NCBI GenBank assembly: GCA_019233755.1
Contig: JAFAMD010000068.1
Span: forward strand, 1 to 64,000
DNA from: Acidobacteriaceae bacterium
Lineage (GTDB): Bacteria; Acidobacteriota; Terriglobia; Bryobacterales; Bryobacteraceae
Direction: 5' to 3'
DNA length: 64,000 nt
This document shows positions 39,898 to 49,502 of this stretch, piece by piece; within the stretch, counting starts at the first letter, position 1; the number at the start of each line of letters is the position of its first letter. The notes below the pieces were generated by a model, which worked only from the letters and a program-made list of their open reading frames with translations, was not told the origin of the DNA and did no database searches. The translations under genes and the position numbers were made by a program.

Positions 39898-40952
39898 GCG
39901 ACGAGAAGATTCGGGTCGCGGTGATTGGGGCGGGCTCGTTCGGGCGTAACCACGTTCGGATCCTGAGCCACATGGCCGGCGTGGAACTGGCGGCGATCGT
40001 CGATAGCGACCACGAGCGCGCCCGGAAACTGGCACAAGAGCACGGATCGCAGGCTTACGCCGCCGTAGAGCAGATGCCGGCTGCGATTCAGGCTGCGGTG
40101 GTAGCCACGCCGACGGTGACCCACGAAGCGATTGCCGAACGGCTGCTCGAAACCGGAGTAGACGTGCTGGTGGAGAAGCCGATTGCGGCGACCTCGGCAT
40201 CCGGGGAACGGCTGGCGGAACTGGCGGCGGCTAAAGGCCGGATCCTGCAAGCGGGGCACCTCGAACGTTTCAACCCGGCGGTAATGGCACTCGAAAAGGC
40301 GCTCACGATTCCGCTCTTTTTTGAAGTACACCGGCTGAGCGTCTTCACTCCGCGCAGCCTGGACGTGGACGTGATCCTGGACCTCATGATTCACGACCTG
40401 GACATTGTCTTAAGCTTTACCCGCGAATTACCAAACGAAGTCCGGGCGGCGGGGATCTCGGTGCTGTCGCCGAAAGTGGACATCGCTAACGTGCGGCTTG
40501 CGTTTCCGAGCGGGTGCATTGCGAACCTGACGGCGAGCCGGGTGTCGACAGAGCGCGTGCGCAAGCTGCGCCTGTTTCAGCCGGGCGAGTACATTTCAAT
40601 TGATTACCAGCGGCAGGAAGCGGTGCGGCTGGCGGTTTTGCGAAACGAACTTCCCCCCGAACAGCCTCCGCCTGGGTTCGTTCCTTCAAAAACGAGTGAC
40701 AAGAGCGGAAATGGGTTCGCTTTTTCAAATCCGGGTATCGCGGTGGCGCAGTTGGCCGTGGAACACGGCGAGCCGCTGCAGCTCGAGCTGGCTTCGTTTA
40801 TTCAATGTGTGCGGGAGCGCATGCAACCCCGGGTGGACGGCTACCAGGCGGCGAACGCTTTGCGCGTTGCGGAGTCTGTAGTTGCTAAAATGAAGGAACA
40901 CGGCGATTTAGTTACAGAAACGGTCCGCCGGCGAGGCGAAAAAACAGCGTAG
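39894..40952 (+). CDS. Gfo/Idh/MocA-family oxidoreductase
   Basis: IRVAVIGAGSFGRNHVRILSHMAGVELAAIVDSD..., VLVEKPIA, QAGHLERFNPAV. Confidence 0.93.
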   Translation: MSDEKIRVAVIGAGSFGRNHVRILSHMAGVELAAIVDSDHERARKLAQEHGSQAYAAVEQMPAAIQAAVVATPTVTHEAIAERLLETGVDVLVEKPIAATSASGERLAELAAAKGRILQAGHLERFNPAVMALEKALTIPLFFEVHRLSVFTPRSLDVDVILDLMIHDLDIVLSFTRELPNEVRAAGISVLSPKVDIANVRLAFPSGCIANLTASRVSTERVRKLRLFQPGEYISIDYQRQEAVRLAVLRNELPPEQPPPGFVPSKTSDKSGNGFAFSNPGIAVAQLAVEHGEPLQLELASFIQCVRERMQPRVDGYQAANALRVAESVVAKMKEHGDLVTETVRRRGEKTA

Positions 40953-41000
40953 CCCGGGCAACCTTCACCTTCCTCAGAACGTCGTTACAACCACTGCAGT

Positions 41001-42086
41001 ATGGCCAATGCTCTGTTTACTTTGGGCGAAGCGCTGGAGATTTGCCCCAAAGCACAGGGCGAGCGGTTGCTGCCACCGTCTTCCTACCCGCTAAACCTTT
41101 TATTAGAGTGGCCTAAGAGGACCAAACCGCAATGGGCGGTGATCGTCGGCGCCTCCCTAGCGATACACATCCTGGTGTTTTCGATAGCGGTGAAACTCCC
41201 CAGCCTGGCGGAGCAAAGAGAACCGGAACAGACGGTGATTGTGCACCGGATACCGCTGTACCTGCCACCGGACGTAATGACGCAGCGCGAGCCCAACCGG
41301 AACAAGATCTCGAAGCAGATCGATCTGGCGGATCTGATGGCGGCGAAGGAGTCGCAGGCGCATAAGGCGAGGCCAAAGCCGAGTGTGAAGCATTTCGAGA
41401 TTCCGAAGACCGCACCGCAGGTGGCTAAGGCGAATCCGCAGATTCTGCCCGAGGCGCCCAAGGTAGCAGTGAACCAGCCACCGGCGCCGCTTCCCCAGGG
41501 GTCGCCGACGGGCCTCACGGCGCCGCCGCCTCCTGCGCCGGCGGCTGCGCCCAGTCCGTTCCAGGACATCGGGACAGATGCGCCGCCGAATCCGCATCCG
41601 ACGCTGCATCCTCCGAAGGTCGATTTGGATGCTGCAATGAACGGGGTAACACCGGCGGGCAACAGCCAGCAGCTCTCGCTCAGTGACGATTCCGCTGGGC
41701 AGCCGAGGGCGGGCGCACCGGGGGTACCCGGGCAGGCAGCCGCACAGCATTCGGCCATTGAGCTGAAAAGCGACCCGCAAGGCGCCGACTTCAAGCCTTA
41801 TTTGCGGCAGATTCTCGCGATTGTGCGGGCGAACTGGAAACGCGTGATACCGGAAAGCGTGCGCCTTGGGCAACTGCACGGACGCACGGTGGTTGAGTTC
41901 GCAATCAACCGCGACGGGAGCTTGCCGAAGATTGTGATCGCCGAGTATTCCGGGTCAGACGCATTGGACCGCGCGGCCGCGGCTGGATTGACGATGTCGA
42001 ACCCGCTGCCTCCGCTGCCGGCTGATTTCAAAGGTAGCCAGGTGCGCCTGGCATTTACTTTCGCCTACAACATGCCATCGCAATGA
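41001..42086 (+). CDS. TonB-family energy transducer
   Basis: Single N-terminal TM, long Pro-rich linker, C-terminal GRTVVEFAINRDGSLPKIVIAEYSGSDALDRAAAAGLTMSNPLPPLP. Confidence 0.88.
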   Translation: MANALFTLGEALEICPKAQGERLLPPSSYPLNLLLEWPKRTKPQWAVIVGASLAIHILVFSIAVKLPSLAEQREPEQTVIVHRIPLYLPPDVMTQREPNRNKISKQIDLADLMAAKESQAHKARPKPSVKHFEIPKTAPQVAKANPQILPEAPKVAVNQPPAPLPQGSPTGLTAPPPPAPAAAPSPFQDIGTDAPPNPHPTLHPPKVDLDAAMNGVTPAGNSQQLSLSDDSAGQPRAGAPGVPGQAAAQHSAIELKSDPQGADFKPYLRQILAIVRANWKRVIPESVRLGQLHGRTVVEFAINRDGSLPKIVIAEYSGSDALDRAAAAGLTMSNPLPPLPADFKGSQVRLAFTFAYNMPSQ

Positions 42087-42283
42087 GCGATCCGGACCAG
42101 AGTTCGAAGTCTGAGGCACAGCGGAGCATGATCGGCCTGTGTACCGCCCTGATTCTCTACGCGGTGCTGATTGGGGTATCGTTTGCGGCCCTCAAGGGGA
42201 CTGGACTGGTACTCGCGCTGCTCATTGTAGGCGCGCTGGCAGCGAAATCGATTGTCCACTACCTGCGCAACCGGATCGAATAA
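42083..42283 (+). CDS. Small two-TM membrane protein
   Basis: 66 aa, 4-nt overlap with the tonB-like gene; two hydrophobic segments. Confidence 0.65.
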   Translation: MSDPDQSSKSEAQRSMIGLCTALILYAVLIGVSFAALKGTGLVLALLIVGALAAKSIVHYLRNRIE

Positions 42284-42440
42284 GGGAAGTGCCTGCGGAT
42301 ACTGGCTCAAAAGCACCAGCGGCGGTGCTTTGCAGCCAAAGGCGAGTTTCAATAAGTCTTTTCTTTGCAAAAAGAAAGCTTGGCTCTAACATGGCGAAAC
42401 GCGTGCTAGGAAAACACCGTCGGAGAGTGCAGAGGAAGTC

Positions 42441-43736
42441 ATGCGAAGTATTAATAAGTCTCTTTATCGGGCGGCTCGCTATTCGTTAGTTGGACTTTTA
42501 GCCGCATCGACGCTCGTGTTGGCGCAGGATACGGTCGCACCGCAGGCGCCGGCGGACCAGCCGTCTACAAATTCGACCGGCTGGAAACGCGCCGATGCGC
42601 AGAGCCAGCAGGAAGCGGCGCAAGCACAGAACGATGCGGGTCAACTGGCGGACCAGGGCGGGTATCCGCAGGTTTCCGCTCCGGCCTCCTCGCAAGATTC
42701 GTCACCAAGCTATGCTCCACAACAGCAACAGCCGTATGCGCCGCCCGGATATGGACAGCAGCCGTACGGGCAGCAGCCAAGCAGCCAGGGCGGATACGCG
42801 GCGCCGACGGGGCAACAGAACCCGTACGGACAGAATCCGGCGCCCCAAACACCTCCTCCCCCGCCGATTCCAGCAAGATTGACCATTCAGGCCGGGACAT
42901 ATGTGACGGTGCGCCTAAATCAGGCGCTTTCGTCAGATCATAATCAGCCAGGCGATGCATTCACCGGGACGCTGGCTGACCCCTTGGTGGTCAACGGAGT
43001 AGTGGTTGCGGAACCCGGCCAAACCGTGGGCGGACGCGTAGCGATCGCGGAGCATTCGCGCGTGGGCGGCACGGCGCGGCTGGGATTGCAACTTACTAAT
43101 CTCACGCTGGTGGACGGACAGGTCGTCCCGCTTACCACGCAGTTCATCAGCCGAGCTGGCGGCACGACACCCGCGGGGACAGAAGTTGGAGCAGTGGCCG
43201 CGACCACCGGACTGGGCGCGGCGATCGGCGCAGCAGCAGGCTGGGGGACGGGTGCAGCAATCGGCGCGGGCGCAGGTGCGGCAGCGGGTTTAATCGGCGT
43301 AATGCTGACGCACAATCATGCGAGCGTAGTTTATCCGGAGCAGGTGCTGACGTTCAGGCTGGAGCAGCCTGTGACGATTTCGACAGCGAATGCTCCGCAG
43401 GCGTTCCGCTATGTGCAGCCGGGTGAATATAACCAGGCGAATTACAGTCCTCCACAGGGAGGAAACGGCCCGGGAGCCTATGGTCCGAGCTATCCAGCAG
43501 GGCCGCCGCCGGCCTATTACGGCGCTCCGTATCCGTATTATGCATATAGTTATGGCTACCCGTACTACTGGGGCCCGAGCTTTGCGTTTTATTATGGGCC
43601 GGGCTACTGGTGGGGTGGACGCTACCACGGCGGCTACTATTACGGGCACCCGTATTATTATTCACGGGCATATTATGGCGGGCATTATGCCGGTCCTCAC
43701 GGCGCTGTGGTCGTGCACGGCAGCACGCACCGATAA
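42441..43736 (+). CDS. Exported protein with glycine-zipper segment and Tyr/Gly/Pro-rich C-terminus
   Basis: AATTGLGAAIGAAAGWGTGAAIGAGAGAAAGLIGVML; YYGAPYPYYAYSYGYPYYWGPSFAFYYGPGYWWGGRYHGGYYYGHPYYY. Confidence 0.8.
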   Translation: MRSINKSLYRAARYSLVGLLAASTLVLAQDTVAPQAPADQPSTNSTGWKRADAQSQQEAAQAQNDAGQLADQGGYPQVSAPASSQDSSPSYAPQQQQPYAPPGYGQQPYGQQPSSQGGYAAPTGQQNPYGQNPAPQTPPPPPIPARLTIQAGTYVTVRLNQALSSDHNQPGDAFTGTLADPLVVNGVVVAEPGQTVGGRVAIAEHSRVGGTARLGLQLTNLTLVDGQVVPLTTQFISRAGGTTPAGTEVGAVAATTGLGAAIGAAAGWGTGAAIGAGAGAAAGLIGVMLTHNHASVVYPEQVLTFRLEQPVTISTANAPQAFRYVQPGEYNQANYSPPQGGNGPGAYGPSYPAGPPPAYYGAPYPYYAYSYGYPYYWGPSFAFYYGPGYWWGGRYHGGYYYGHPYYYSRAYYGGHYAGPHGAVVVHGSTHR

Positions 43737-43762
43737 GGGTTAGGGCAGCGGTACTTTTTCAC

Positions 43763-43797
43763 GCCGGGAGATGCAAGTCTCCCGGCTCTTTTTGTTT
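43763..43797 (+). terminator. Rho-independent terminator
   Basis: GCCGGGAGA-tgcaag-TCTCCCGGC followed by TCTTTTTGTTT. Confidence 0.9.
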
Positions 43798-43839
43798 GTG
43801 CGTATAATTCAGCACCGCTTATGCGCGGAGAGAGGCAAC

Positions 43840-44613
43840 GTGCTGAATACATCCCAGAGCGTCGCAATCGTGGTCGCAATCGTGGCTGCATCGGCAGGAT
43901 TTCTCTGGCTGCTGCACCGCATCTGGCCAAGTGAGCAACGGCGGCAGCATAACGACCTGATCGGGTGGCAGGTAACCGTCATCGGCACTACGTATGCGGT
44001 AATTGTCGCTTTCATGCTCTATGCCGTCTGGACAAACTTCGAAGCGGCGAATGTGTACGCCGAGGCCGAGGCCAATTCCCTCATCAACGTGGTCCGCGCA
44101 GCGCAAGGGCTGCCGGCAGCACAAAAGCGAACGATCGAAGAGCTCGCACGCGAGTATGTAGACAACATGCTTACGCAGGAATGGCCGGCGATGAACAGTG
44201 TCCGCTTCAGCCCCACGTCTTTTCGCATCGTGCAGGATCTGTGGGCAGCAGCGACGAACGCGGAAACGCATAATACATCGGAACAGACGAGTCTCGATCA
44301 CACTCTTACTGAACTCTCTGACATGAGTAACCACCGCCGGTTGCGGCAGCTACAGGCCACTTCAGGACTGCCGGGAATTTTGTGGGCGGTACTGGTGGTG
44401 GGTGCAATCGTCACTATCGTTTCGGCATGTCTGTTCGGCAGCAACGATTTTAAGCTTCACCAGATTCAGGTGTTTATGCTCTCCCTTATCCTTTCGCTGG
44501 CGCTGGTCGCCATTGCCGACATAGACCGGCCCTTTCAAGGCTCCGTGCACGTAGATCCCTCGGGATTTGAGCGCGCACGATCAACCCTGATCAATATGAA
44601 CGGCGGACGGTGA
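43840..44613 (+). CDS. DUF4239-type membrane protein
   Basis: LIGWQVTVIGTTYAVIVAFMLYAVWTNFEAANVYAEAEANSLINVVRAAQGLP. GTG start at 43840 preferred because the track start (43771) lies inside the upstream terminator. Confidence 0.8.
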   Translation: MLNTSQSVAIVVAIVAASAGFLWLLHRIWPSEQRRQHNDLIGWQVTVIGTTYAVIVAFMLYAVWTNFEAANVYAEAEANSLINVVRAAQGLPAAQKRTIEELAREYVDNMLTQEWPAMNSVRFSPTSFRIVQDLWAAATNAETHNTSEQTSLDHTLTELSDMSNHRRLRQLQATSGLPGILWAVLVVGAIVTIVSACLFGSNDFKLHQIQVFMLSLILSLALVAIADIDRPFQGSVHVDPSGFERARSTLINMNGGR

Positions 44614-44660
44614 GTTCGGGTCTTCGGGCTTCGACTGAGGTGGAGAACCCGGGACGATTG

Positions 44661-45572
44661 CTACCGGGGGAAGGAGCCGGACGGCATTTTCGGCAGTGCC
44701 TGAAGCAGCAGTCCCAGATCGCGCTTCATCAGAGACAGCTTCGCGCGTAAATCCTGCAGCATTGCTCCGCGGTCTTCCAGATCATCAATGGTGAGTTTAT
44801 AGTTATCGGAAGGTCTGCTGGTAACATGTTCGATCTTGACCTTGCCCGAAGGTGTGTCCGGCGAGTCGATTCGTTTCACCTGCACCCAGGTACGGATCAA
44901 CCTTTCCTGTCGCGTGATTTTGTCCGGATCTGTGGGCGCCACAGAGGTTATGAACTCCCAGACAGCAGGCGGATACTCACTATTAGTGTCGGCCGGGCGA
45001 TTGAACAGCTTCGCCAACATCTTGGATGGAAATGTAAACTGCCGCTCTTTTCCCTTCTGCTCCTTCAGACCAATCGCAGATAGCGTAGAGGTAACGGTGC
45101 CGGAGACAATACCGGTCGCATTCCCTGCCCTGGCCAAGTTGGTTGAAAGCTGCAAGGCTGAGCTGACTATTCCCAGCGTGCCTCCTATTGCGAGGCTCGA
45201 CAGATTCAGCATATTTATGGCGCGGTCCCGCTTATCAGCCAGATAGCCGCGCAGTTCTCCTGCTTGCGCGATTTCGTTATCAATCTGGGCAATGGTAGCA
45301 TCGACCTGCAGCGAACTGCTCAAGACATCTTCAACGATTTCCTGGCGGAGGGATAGAACCTCCCACGGATTTATTGAGGCAGGTGTAAGCAACGTGATTT
45401 CCTGCAACCGCTGAAGCAGCGGAAGGATCCCCGTCGCGCTAGCGACTTCTTCAGCGCTAGGCGGCAACTCGCTGGAATTTGCAAGTTGAGGAGACCGCTG
45501 TGCCGCGGTTGAATGTTGAAACGACAATCCAACGAGCAATGCGACCGCGGTGTAGCGAAAGATTGGACGCAT
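44661..45572 (-). CDS. Hypothetical exported protein
   Basis: 303 aa, signal peptide, helical and Gly-rich middle segment. Confidence 0.65.
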   Translation of the reverse strand: MRPIFRYTAVALLVGLSFQHSTAAQRSPQLANSSELPPSAEEVASATGILPLLQRLQEITLLTPASINPWEVLSLRQEIVEDVLSSSLQVDATIAQIDNEIAQAGELRGYLADKRDRAINMLNLSSLAIGGTLGIVSSALQLSTNLARAGNATGIVSGTVTSTLSAIGLKEQKGKERQFTFPSKMLAKLFNRPADTNSEYPPAVWEFITSVAPTDPDKITRQERLIRTWVQVKRIDSPDTPSGKVKIEHVTSRPSDNYKLTIDDLEDRGAMLQDLRAKLSLMKRDLGLLLQALPKMPSGSFPR

Positions 45573-45759
45573 ATTAATAGTTAAATGGCTGAAGCCTTAG
45601 TGGTCGCAGGACGTTGCGTGGAAGGGCGTGAGTACTAGAACCCAGCGGATAGTACCAAAAAACCAGCAGCCCTTGCATGTCTAGCCTTGTACCCATACAA
45701 TTGCCGCTGCACGGACCCGCCGGAAGCACTTTTCGCGGAAATCTGATGCGGGAGAAATC

Positions 45760-46530
45760 ATGAACAATCGAGCACGTTGGTCTTTGGGTTTCTTGTCGCT
45801 TGCGCTGGCAGTGGGCGTACCGTTGCGGGCGCAGAGCGGGGACCAGGGTAAGGCGCCGGTCTATACTTACCTCGCGGAATGGGCCGTACCGCGCGCCCAG
45901 TGGGCAGACATGGTAAAGCTCGATGAGCAGGACCGGGCGCTGATGGACAAATTGGTTGCCGATGGCACTCTCACTAGCTACGGAGCCTTTACAAACCTCA
46001 TCCACCAGGAGGGTGAAGCGACGCATGGCACCTGGTTCACCGCCACGTCCGAAGGCAACCTACTGAAGGCGCTCGAGGCGGTTTATGCACAGCCAGGGAG
46101 CACAACGGCACCGGTCCAGGGCGCTTCGAAGCACTGGGATTACGTGTTGGTCAGCCGGACATACAATCAACGGCCCGGAAAGTACGAAGGCGGCTATCTC
46201 GCTGGCGATCAGTGGTTCGTAAAGCCGGGGTCAATGCGCGCCTATAACGATCTGCTGAAGGCTGCACTTGTGCCCGTTTGTGAGAAGCTGCTGGCGGATG
46301 GCGTGGTGACGGCATACGGGGTCGATACCGAAGACTTCCACACCGAAAAACCGGGCCGCGTTACTTTCTACTACACGACGGCCGACGCATCAGCCTTCGA
46401 TAAGGCGAGCAAAGCGTTCGATGATGCGTTCGAGAAAAATCCGGCGCTCGTCAGCGCATTTCAGTCGATGGTCGATCGAGAAGGCCACCGTGATTTCCTG
46501 AACCGTTTACGCTACATGAGCAACAAGTAG
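45760..46530 (+). CDS. Hypothetical exported protein with internally duplicated domain
   Basis: Signal peptide; two related halves (KLVADGTLTSYGAFTNLIHQEG...TWFTATSEGNLLKALEAV / KLLADGVVTAYGVDTEDFHTEKPGRVTFYYTTADASAFDKASKAF). Confidence 0.75.
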   Translation: MNNRARWSLGFLSLALAVGVPLRAQSGDQGKAPVYTYLAEWAVPRAQWADMVKLDEQDRALMDKLVADGTLTSYGAFTNLIHQEGEATHGTWFTATSEGNLLKALEAVYAQPGSTTAPVQGASKHWDYVLVSRTYNQRPGKYEGGYLAGDQWFVKPGSMRAYNDLLKAALVPVCEKLLADGVVTAYGVDTEDFHTEKPGRVTFYYTTADASAFDKASKAFDDAFEKNPALVSAFQSMVDREGHRDFLNRLRYMSNK

Positions 46531-46569
46531 TCAGGCAGAGATCGCTTCTCGTAGACGACAAGGCCCGCG

Positions 46570-49218
46570 CTATCTTGCATCGGCCGCAGTTGCGTTTAAC
46601 GTGATCTCCAAGGGTGGTACATAGGCCGGCTTGACATAGCGATTGACCAGAAAACGTTCGCCATCCTTACTTACGTCGTAGGAGAACAGATCCGTATTCG
46701 AAATCGGGGCCCGGCTATGCACTTGAAACAGGGGCTGGGGCGTGCCTGAGGAGAAGGTATCGCCGGCGCTGATCGGGCTTGACATGAGCATCTCTTTTTC
46801 GCCGATAAAGAACAGCTCCTTGCCATCCGCTCTCCAGCGGGGTTCCGTCCCGCCGCCCTGCGAGATCTGCCATTTTCCAGCCGCGCTCGGAAATGAGGTG
46901 ACATAGATTTCCGATTGACCCGACTCAGTCGACGAGTACGCCACCCATTTGCCATCGGGCGAGATCTGCGGGTTAAGCTGATTGCCTGCTCCGCTCAAAA
47001 AAGGAATGAGCTTGTGCTCACCGACGCTGATCAGAACTAAATCGGCGCTTCTGCCTACCCGCTCCAGCATGCACACGATGTACTTGCCGTCCGGGGACCA
47101 GGACGCGGGGATCAAATCGTCCTGCAGGCGGACACGAGCGATTACGCTGGCGGGTTCGAGCCCGCTGGCAGGTTTCACCATTACGGTCGTGAAATCCGCC
47201 ACAACACGGAATGCGATGTATTTTCCGTCCGGGGACCAGATTGGAGTGGTCGCCTCTCCCTGCTCGAAACTGAAATGAGCAGCGGTATTCCGCACGAGAT
47301 CACTCGTCCAGATATCGGAGGTGCCACCACTCGCCAAACTCCACATGTCATAGGCGACCGCCCTTCCATCCGGCGCGATGGCCGGGTTGGAGAGTGAGCC
47401 ACTACTCCCGGCGGCCCCGAGTTCTTTGCCGGTTCGGTCATACCACGTCAAAGCGGATTGAGTGCCGCCAGCGTGAGCGTTCAGGATCAACGTGCCGCTC
47501 TCGGAAACGCTGAAGGCAGACCAATAGACAGTCGCCTCATAACCGGCTGAACGCGCAATCAGATGGGGTTCGCCGCTGACCTTGCCGGATCTGTAATCGA
47601 AATTCTGGCTCACGAGCTGATTATTCAAGTTGATATAGAAGAGGGTTCCTGGTGCGGCAAATCCAACGTTGGAACGATCGGACACAATGAATCGTTTTTC
47701 CTGCTTATCCAGAGAACTGAGAAAGGTGCCGCCTCTGGTCGGGTCGCCATAGCCCCAGAAAAGAAAATGATCACCGTCCGGCAGGAAGAGCGGCCATCTG
47801 TGCGATGCTTCTGCCGGCGCCATTATCTTTTGCGTCAGTGGCGCTACTCCCGTACCATCCGCGTTGATTCGCCATAGCGGCCCGCTGGCATCAGGCGAGT
47901 AAATGATGACGTTTTTTCGTCCCCAGCTACCGCCGCGAGGCGCAGCCACAGAGGCCAGGATGTGCTGCTCTATTCCATCAGCGCTCGCTTTGATCAACTT
48001 GCCGTGGGCAAAATAAGCAACGTGGCTGTCGTCCGGGGACCAAAAGGGATACGAGGCACCATCCGAGCCAGGTACTTCCATTTGCGTGTCACTGCCAATG
48101 CCGCGAATGAATAAGACCGGCACGCCTGTGACTTCATCGGGCGATACGAAGGCCATAAACCGCCCATCCGGTGCAATTGCGAAATTGGTTACCTCATTGC
48201 GCAGCGGAATCGCAAAGTGCATGGGGCGGAGGTACGGCCGTTTACCGTTGACGCGATAGGCGACAAGCGCAGCCACCGCTAATAACGCTGTGCAAACCAC
48301 TGCCCACCAATACCGGGCCATCCGCGTCCTGCCCGGAACGGCTGCCGGCTGAGCACTCGAGTCTGAGCCGGAGAGCGCCGAGAGAGCAAACGCCAAGTCA
48401 CGCGTGGACTGGAAACGATCAGCAGGATTCTTTTCCAGGCAATGGCGCACGATGCGCTCCAACCCGGGCGAAATCCGCGAAACCGGACCTTCGATATCGG
48501 CCGGCTCGGCATTCAGAATGGCGTTCATGGTTTCAATGGACGATTCGCCCGGGAATGCTCGTTTGCCGACGAGCATTTCGTACAGCACGGAACCGAAGCT
48601 GAATATGTCGGAGCGATGATCGGCGGTCATTCCGCGCACCTGCTCCGGCGACATGTATGCCGCGGTTCCCAACACCACGCCCGGATCAGTGGCCGACCGC
48701 GTCACTGTTGCGGCACGCGCATCTGAGAACTCTGCGCTGCGGGCTTGCTTTGCGATGCCAAAATCGAGAATCTTTACAACGCCGTCGCGCGTAAGCAAAA
48801 TGTTTTCCGGTTTTAGATCCCGGTGCACGATGCCGCGCTCGTGCGCTGCCGATAGACCGCGCGCAATTTGGGTTGCGTATTCAATCGCCTTGCGGGAGCC
48901 TATCGGACCTTCCTTCAGGCGCTGCGCGAGAGTCTCGCCTTCCAGCAGCTCCGATACGATGTACTGCATTCCGGAGCTTTCACCGATATCGAAGACGGCA
49001 AGGATGTTTGGATGGTTCAGCGCTGCCAGCGCGCGAGCTTCCTTTTCAAAGCGCCGAAGCTTGTTCGCATCACTGCCAAGATACTGTGGCAGCACCTTCA
49101 ATGCTATGTCGCGCTCCAGGCGGGAATCCCGGGCGCGGTATACTTCGCCCATTCCGCCTGCGCCGATGGACGCGATTACCTCGTACGGGCCGAGTTGATC
49201 TCCAGCCGCAAGCGCCAT
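46570..49218 (-). CDS. Ser/Thr protein kinase with C-terminal TolB/PD40-type beta-propeller
   Basis: LGPYEVIASIGAGGMGEVYRARDSRLERDIALKVL, HRDLKPENILLTRDGVVKILDFGIAK, YMSPEQVRG; repeated SPDGKxIxF blades. Confidence 0.95.
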   Translation of the reverse strand: MALAAGDQLGPYEVIASIGAGGMGEVYRARDSRLERDIALKVLPQYLGSDANKLRRFEKEARALAALNHPNILAVFDIGESSGMQYIVSELLEGETLAQRLKEGPIGSRKAIEYATQIARGLSAAHERGIVHRDLKPENILLTRDGVVKILDFGIAKQARSAEFSDARAATVTRSATDPGVVLGTAAYMSPEQVRGMTADHRSDIFSFGSVLYEMLVGKRAFPGESSIETMNAILNAEPADIEGPVSRISPGLERIVRHCLEKNPADRFQSTRDLAFALSALSGSDSSAQPAAVPGRTRMARYWWAVVCTALLAVAALVAYRVNGKRPYLRPMHFAIPLRNEVTNFAIAPDGRFMAFVSPDEVTGVPVLFIRGIGSDTQMEVPGSDGASYPFWSPDDSHVAYFAHGKLIKASADGIEQHILASVAAPRGGSWGRKNVIIYSPDASGPLWRINADGTGVAPLTQKIMAPAEASHRWPLFLPDGDHFLFWGYGDPTRGGTFLSSLDKQEKRFIVSDRSNVGFAAPGTLFYINLNNQLVSQNFDYRSGKVSGEPHLIARSAGYEATVYWSAFSVSESGTLILNAHAGGTQSALTWYDRTGKELGAAGSSGSLSNPAIAPDGRAVAYDMWSLASGGTSDIWTSDLVRNTAAHFSFEQGEATTPIWSPDGKYIAFRVVADFTTVMVKPASGLEPASVIARVRLQDDLIPASWSPDGKYIVCMLERVGRSADLVLISVGEHKLIPFLSGAGNQLNPQISPDGKWVAYSSTESGQSEIYVTSFPSAAGKWQISQGGGTEPRWRADGKELFFIGEKEMLMSSPISAGDTFSSGTPQPLFQVHSRAPISNTDLFSYDVSKDGERFLVNRYVKPAYVPPLEITLNATAADAR

Positions 49219-49335
49219 CTTCCCCGTTCAGATGATTTTATCGTCACACCAAAGGCTTGAGTGACGGTACCGCCGGAAGGGGGCGGCCTGGCGGCGACTC
49301 CTTTAGGCAGCAAGTTTAGACAACGATTTTAGACA

Positions 49336-49372
49336 ACAAGCCCCGCGCTACCGGGAATAGCGCGGGGCTTGT
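49336..49372 (-). terminator. Strong hairpin, terminator-like, downstream of the 26-aa ORF
   Basis: Perfect 15-bp stem ACAAGCCCCGCGCTA-ccgggaa-TAGCGCGGGGCTTGT; only a weak U-run (TGTCTAAAA) on the minus strand. Confidence 0.6.
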
Positions 49373-49388
49373 GTCAGCGGCATGTTTC

Positions 49389-49469
49389 CTAATGCATGTG
49401 ATTAAAGAGGAACCAGAGCAGAATAATGCCCCCTGGCACCCCCAGGATCCATGCGAATAGATATTTCAT
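49389..49469 (-). CDS. Small 26-aa single-TM protein (not in the ORF track)
   Basis: MKYLFAWILGVPGGIILLWFLFNHMH* with GGAGG 6 nt upstream of the ATG. Confidence 0.7.
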   Translation of the reverse strand: MKYLFAWILGVPGGIILLWFLFNHMH

Positions 49470-49502
49470 TGTTTACCTCCGAGGGAAGAAGACGCTTCCA
49501 GG

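Noticed and set aside
41132-41879. Pro/Ala/Arg-rich overlapping ORFs on both strands
   Set aside because: Shadow ORFs of the Pro-rich linker of the TonB-family protein.
43771-43839. Annotated start of the DUF4239-like ORF
   Set aside because: Lies within a Rho-independent terminator; GTG at 43840 with upstream purine-rich RBS is more plausible.
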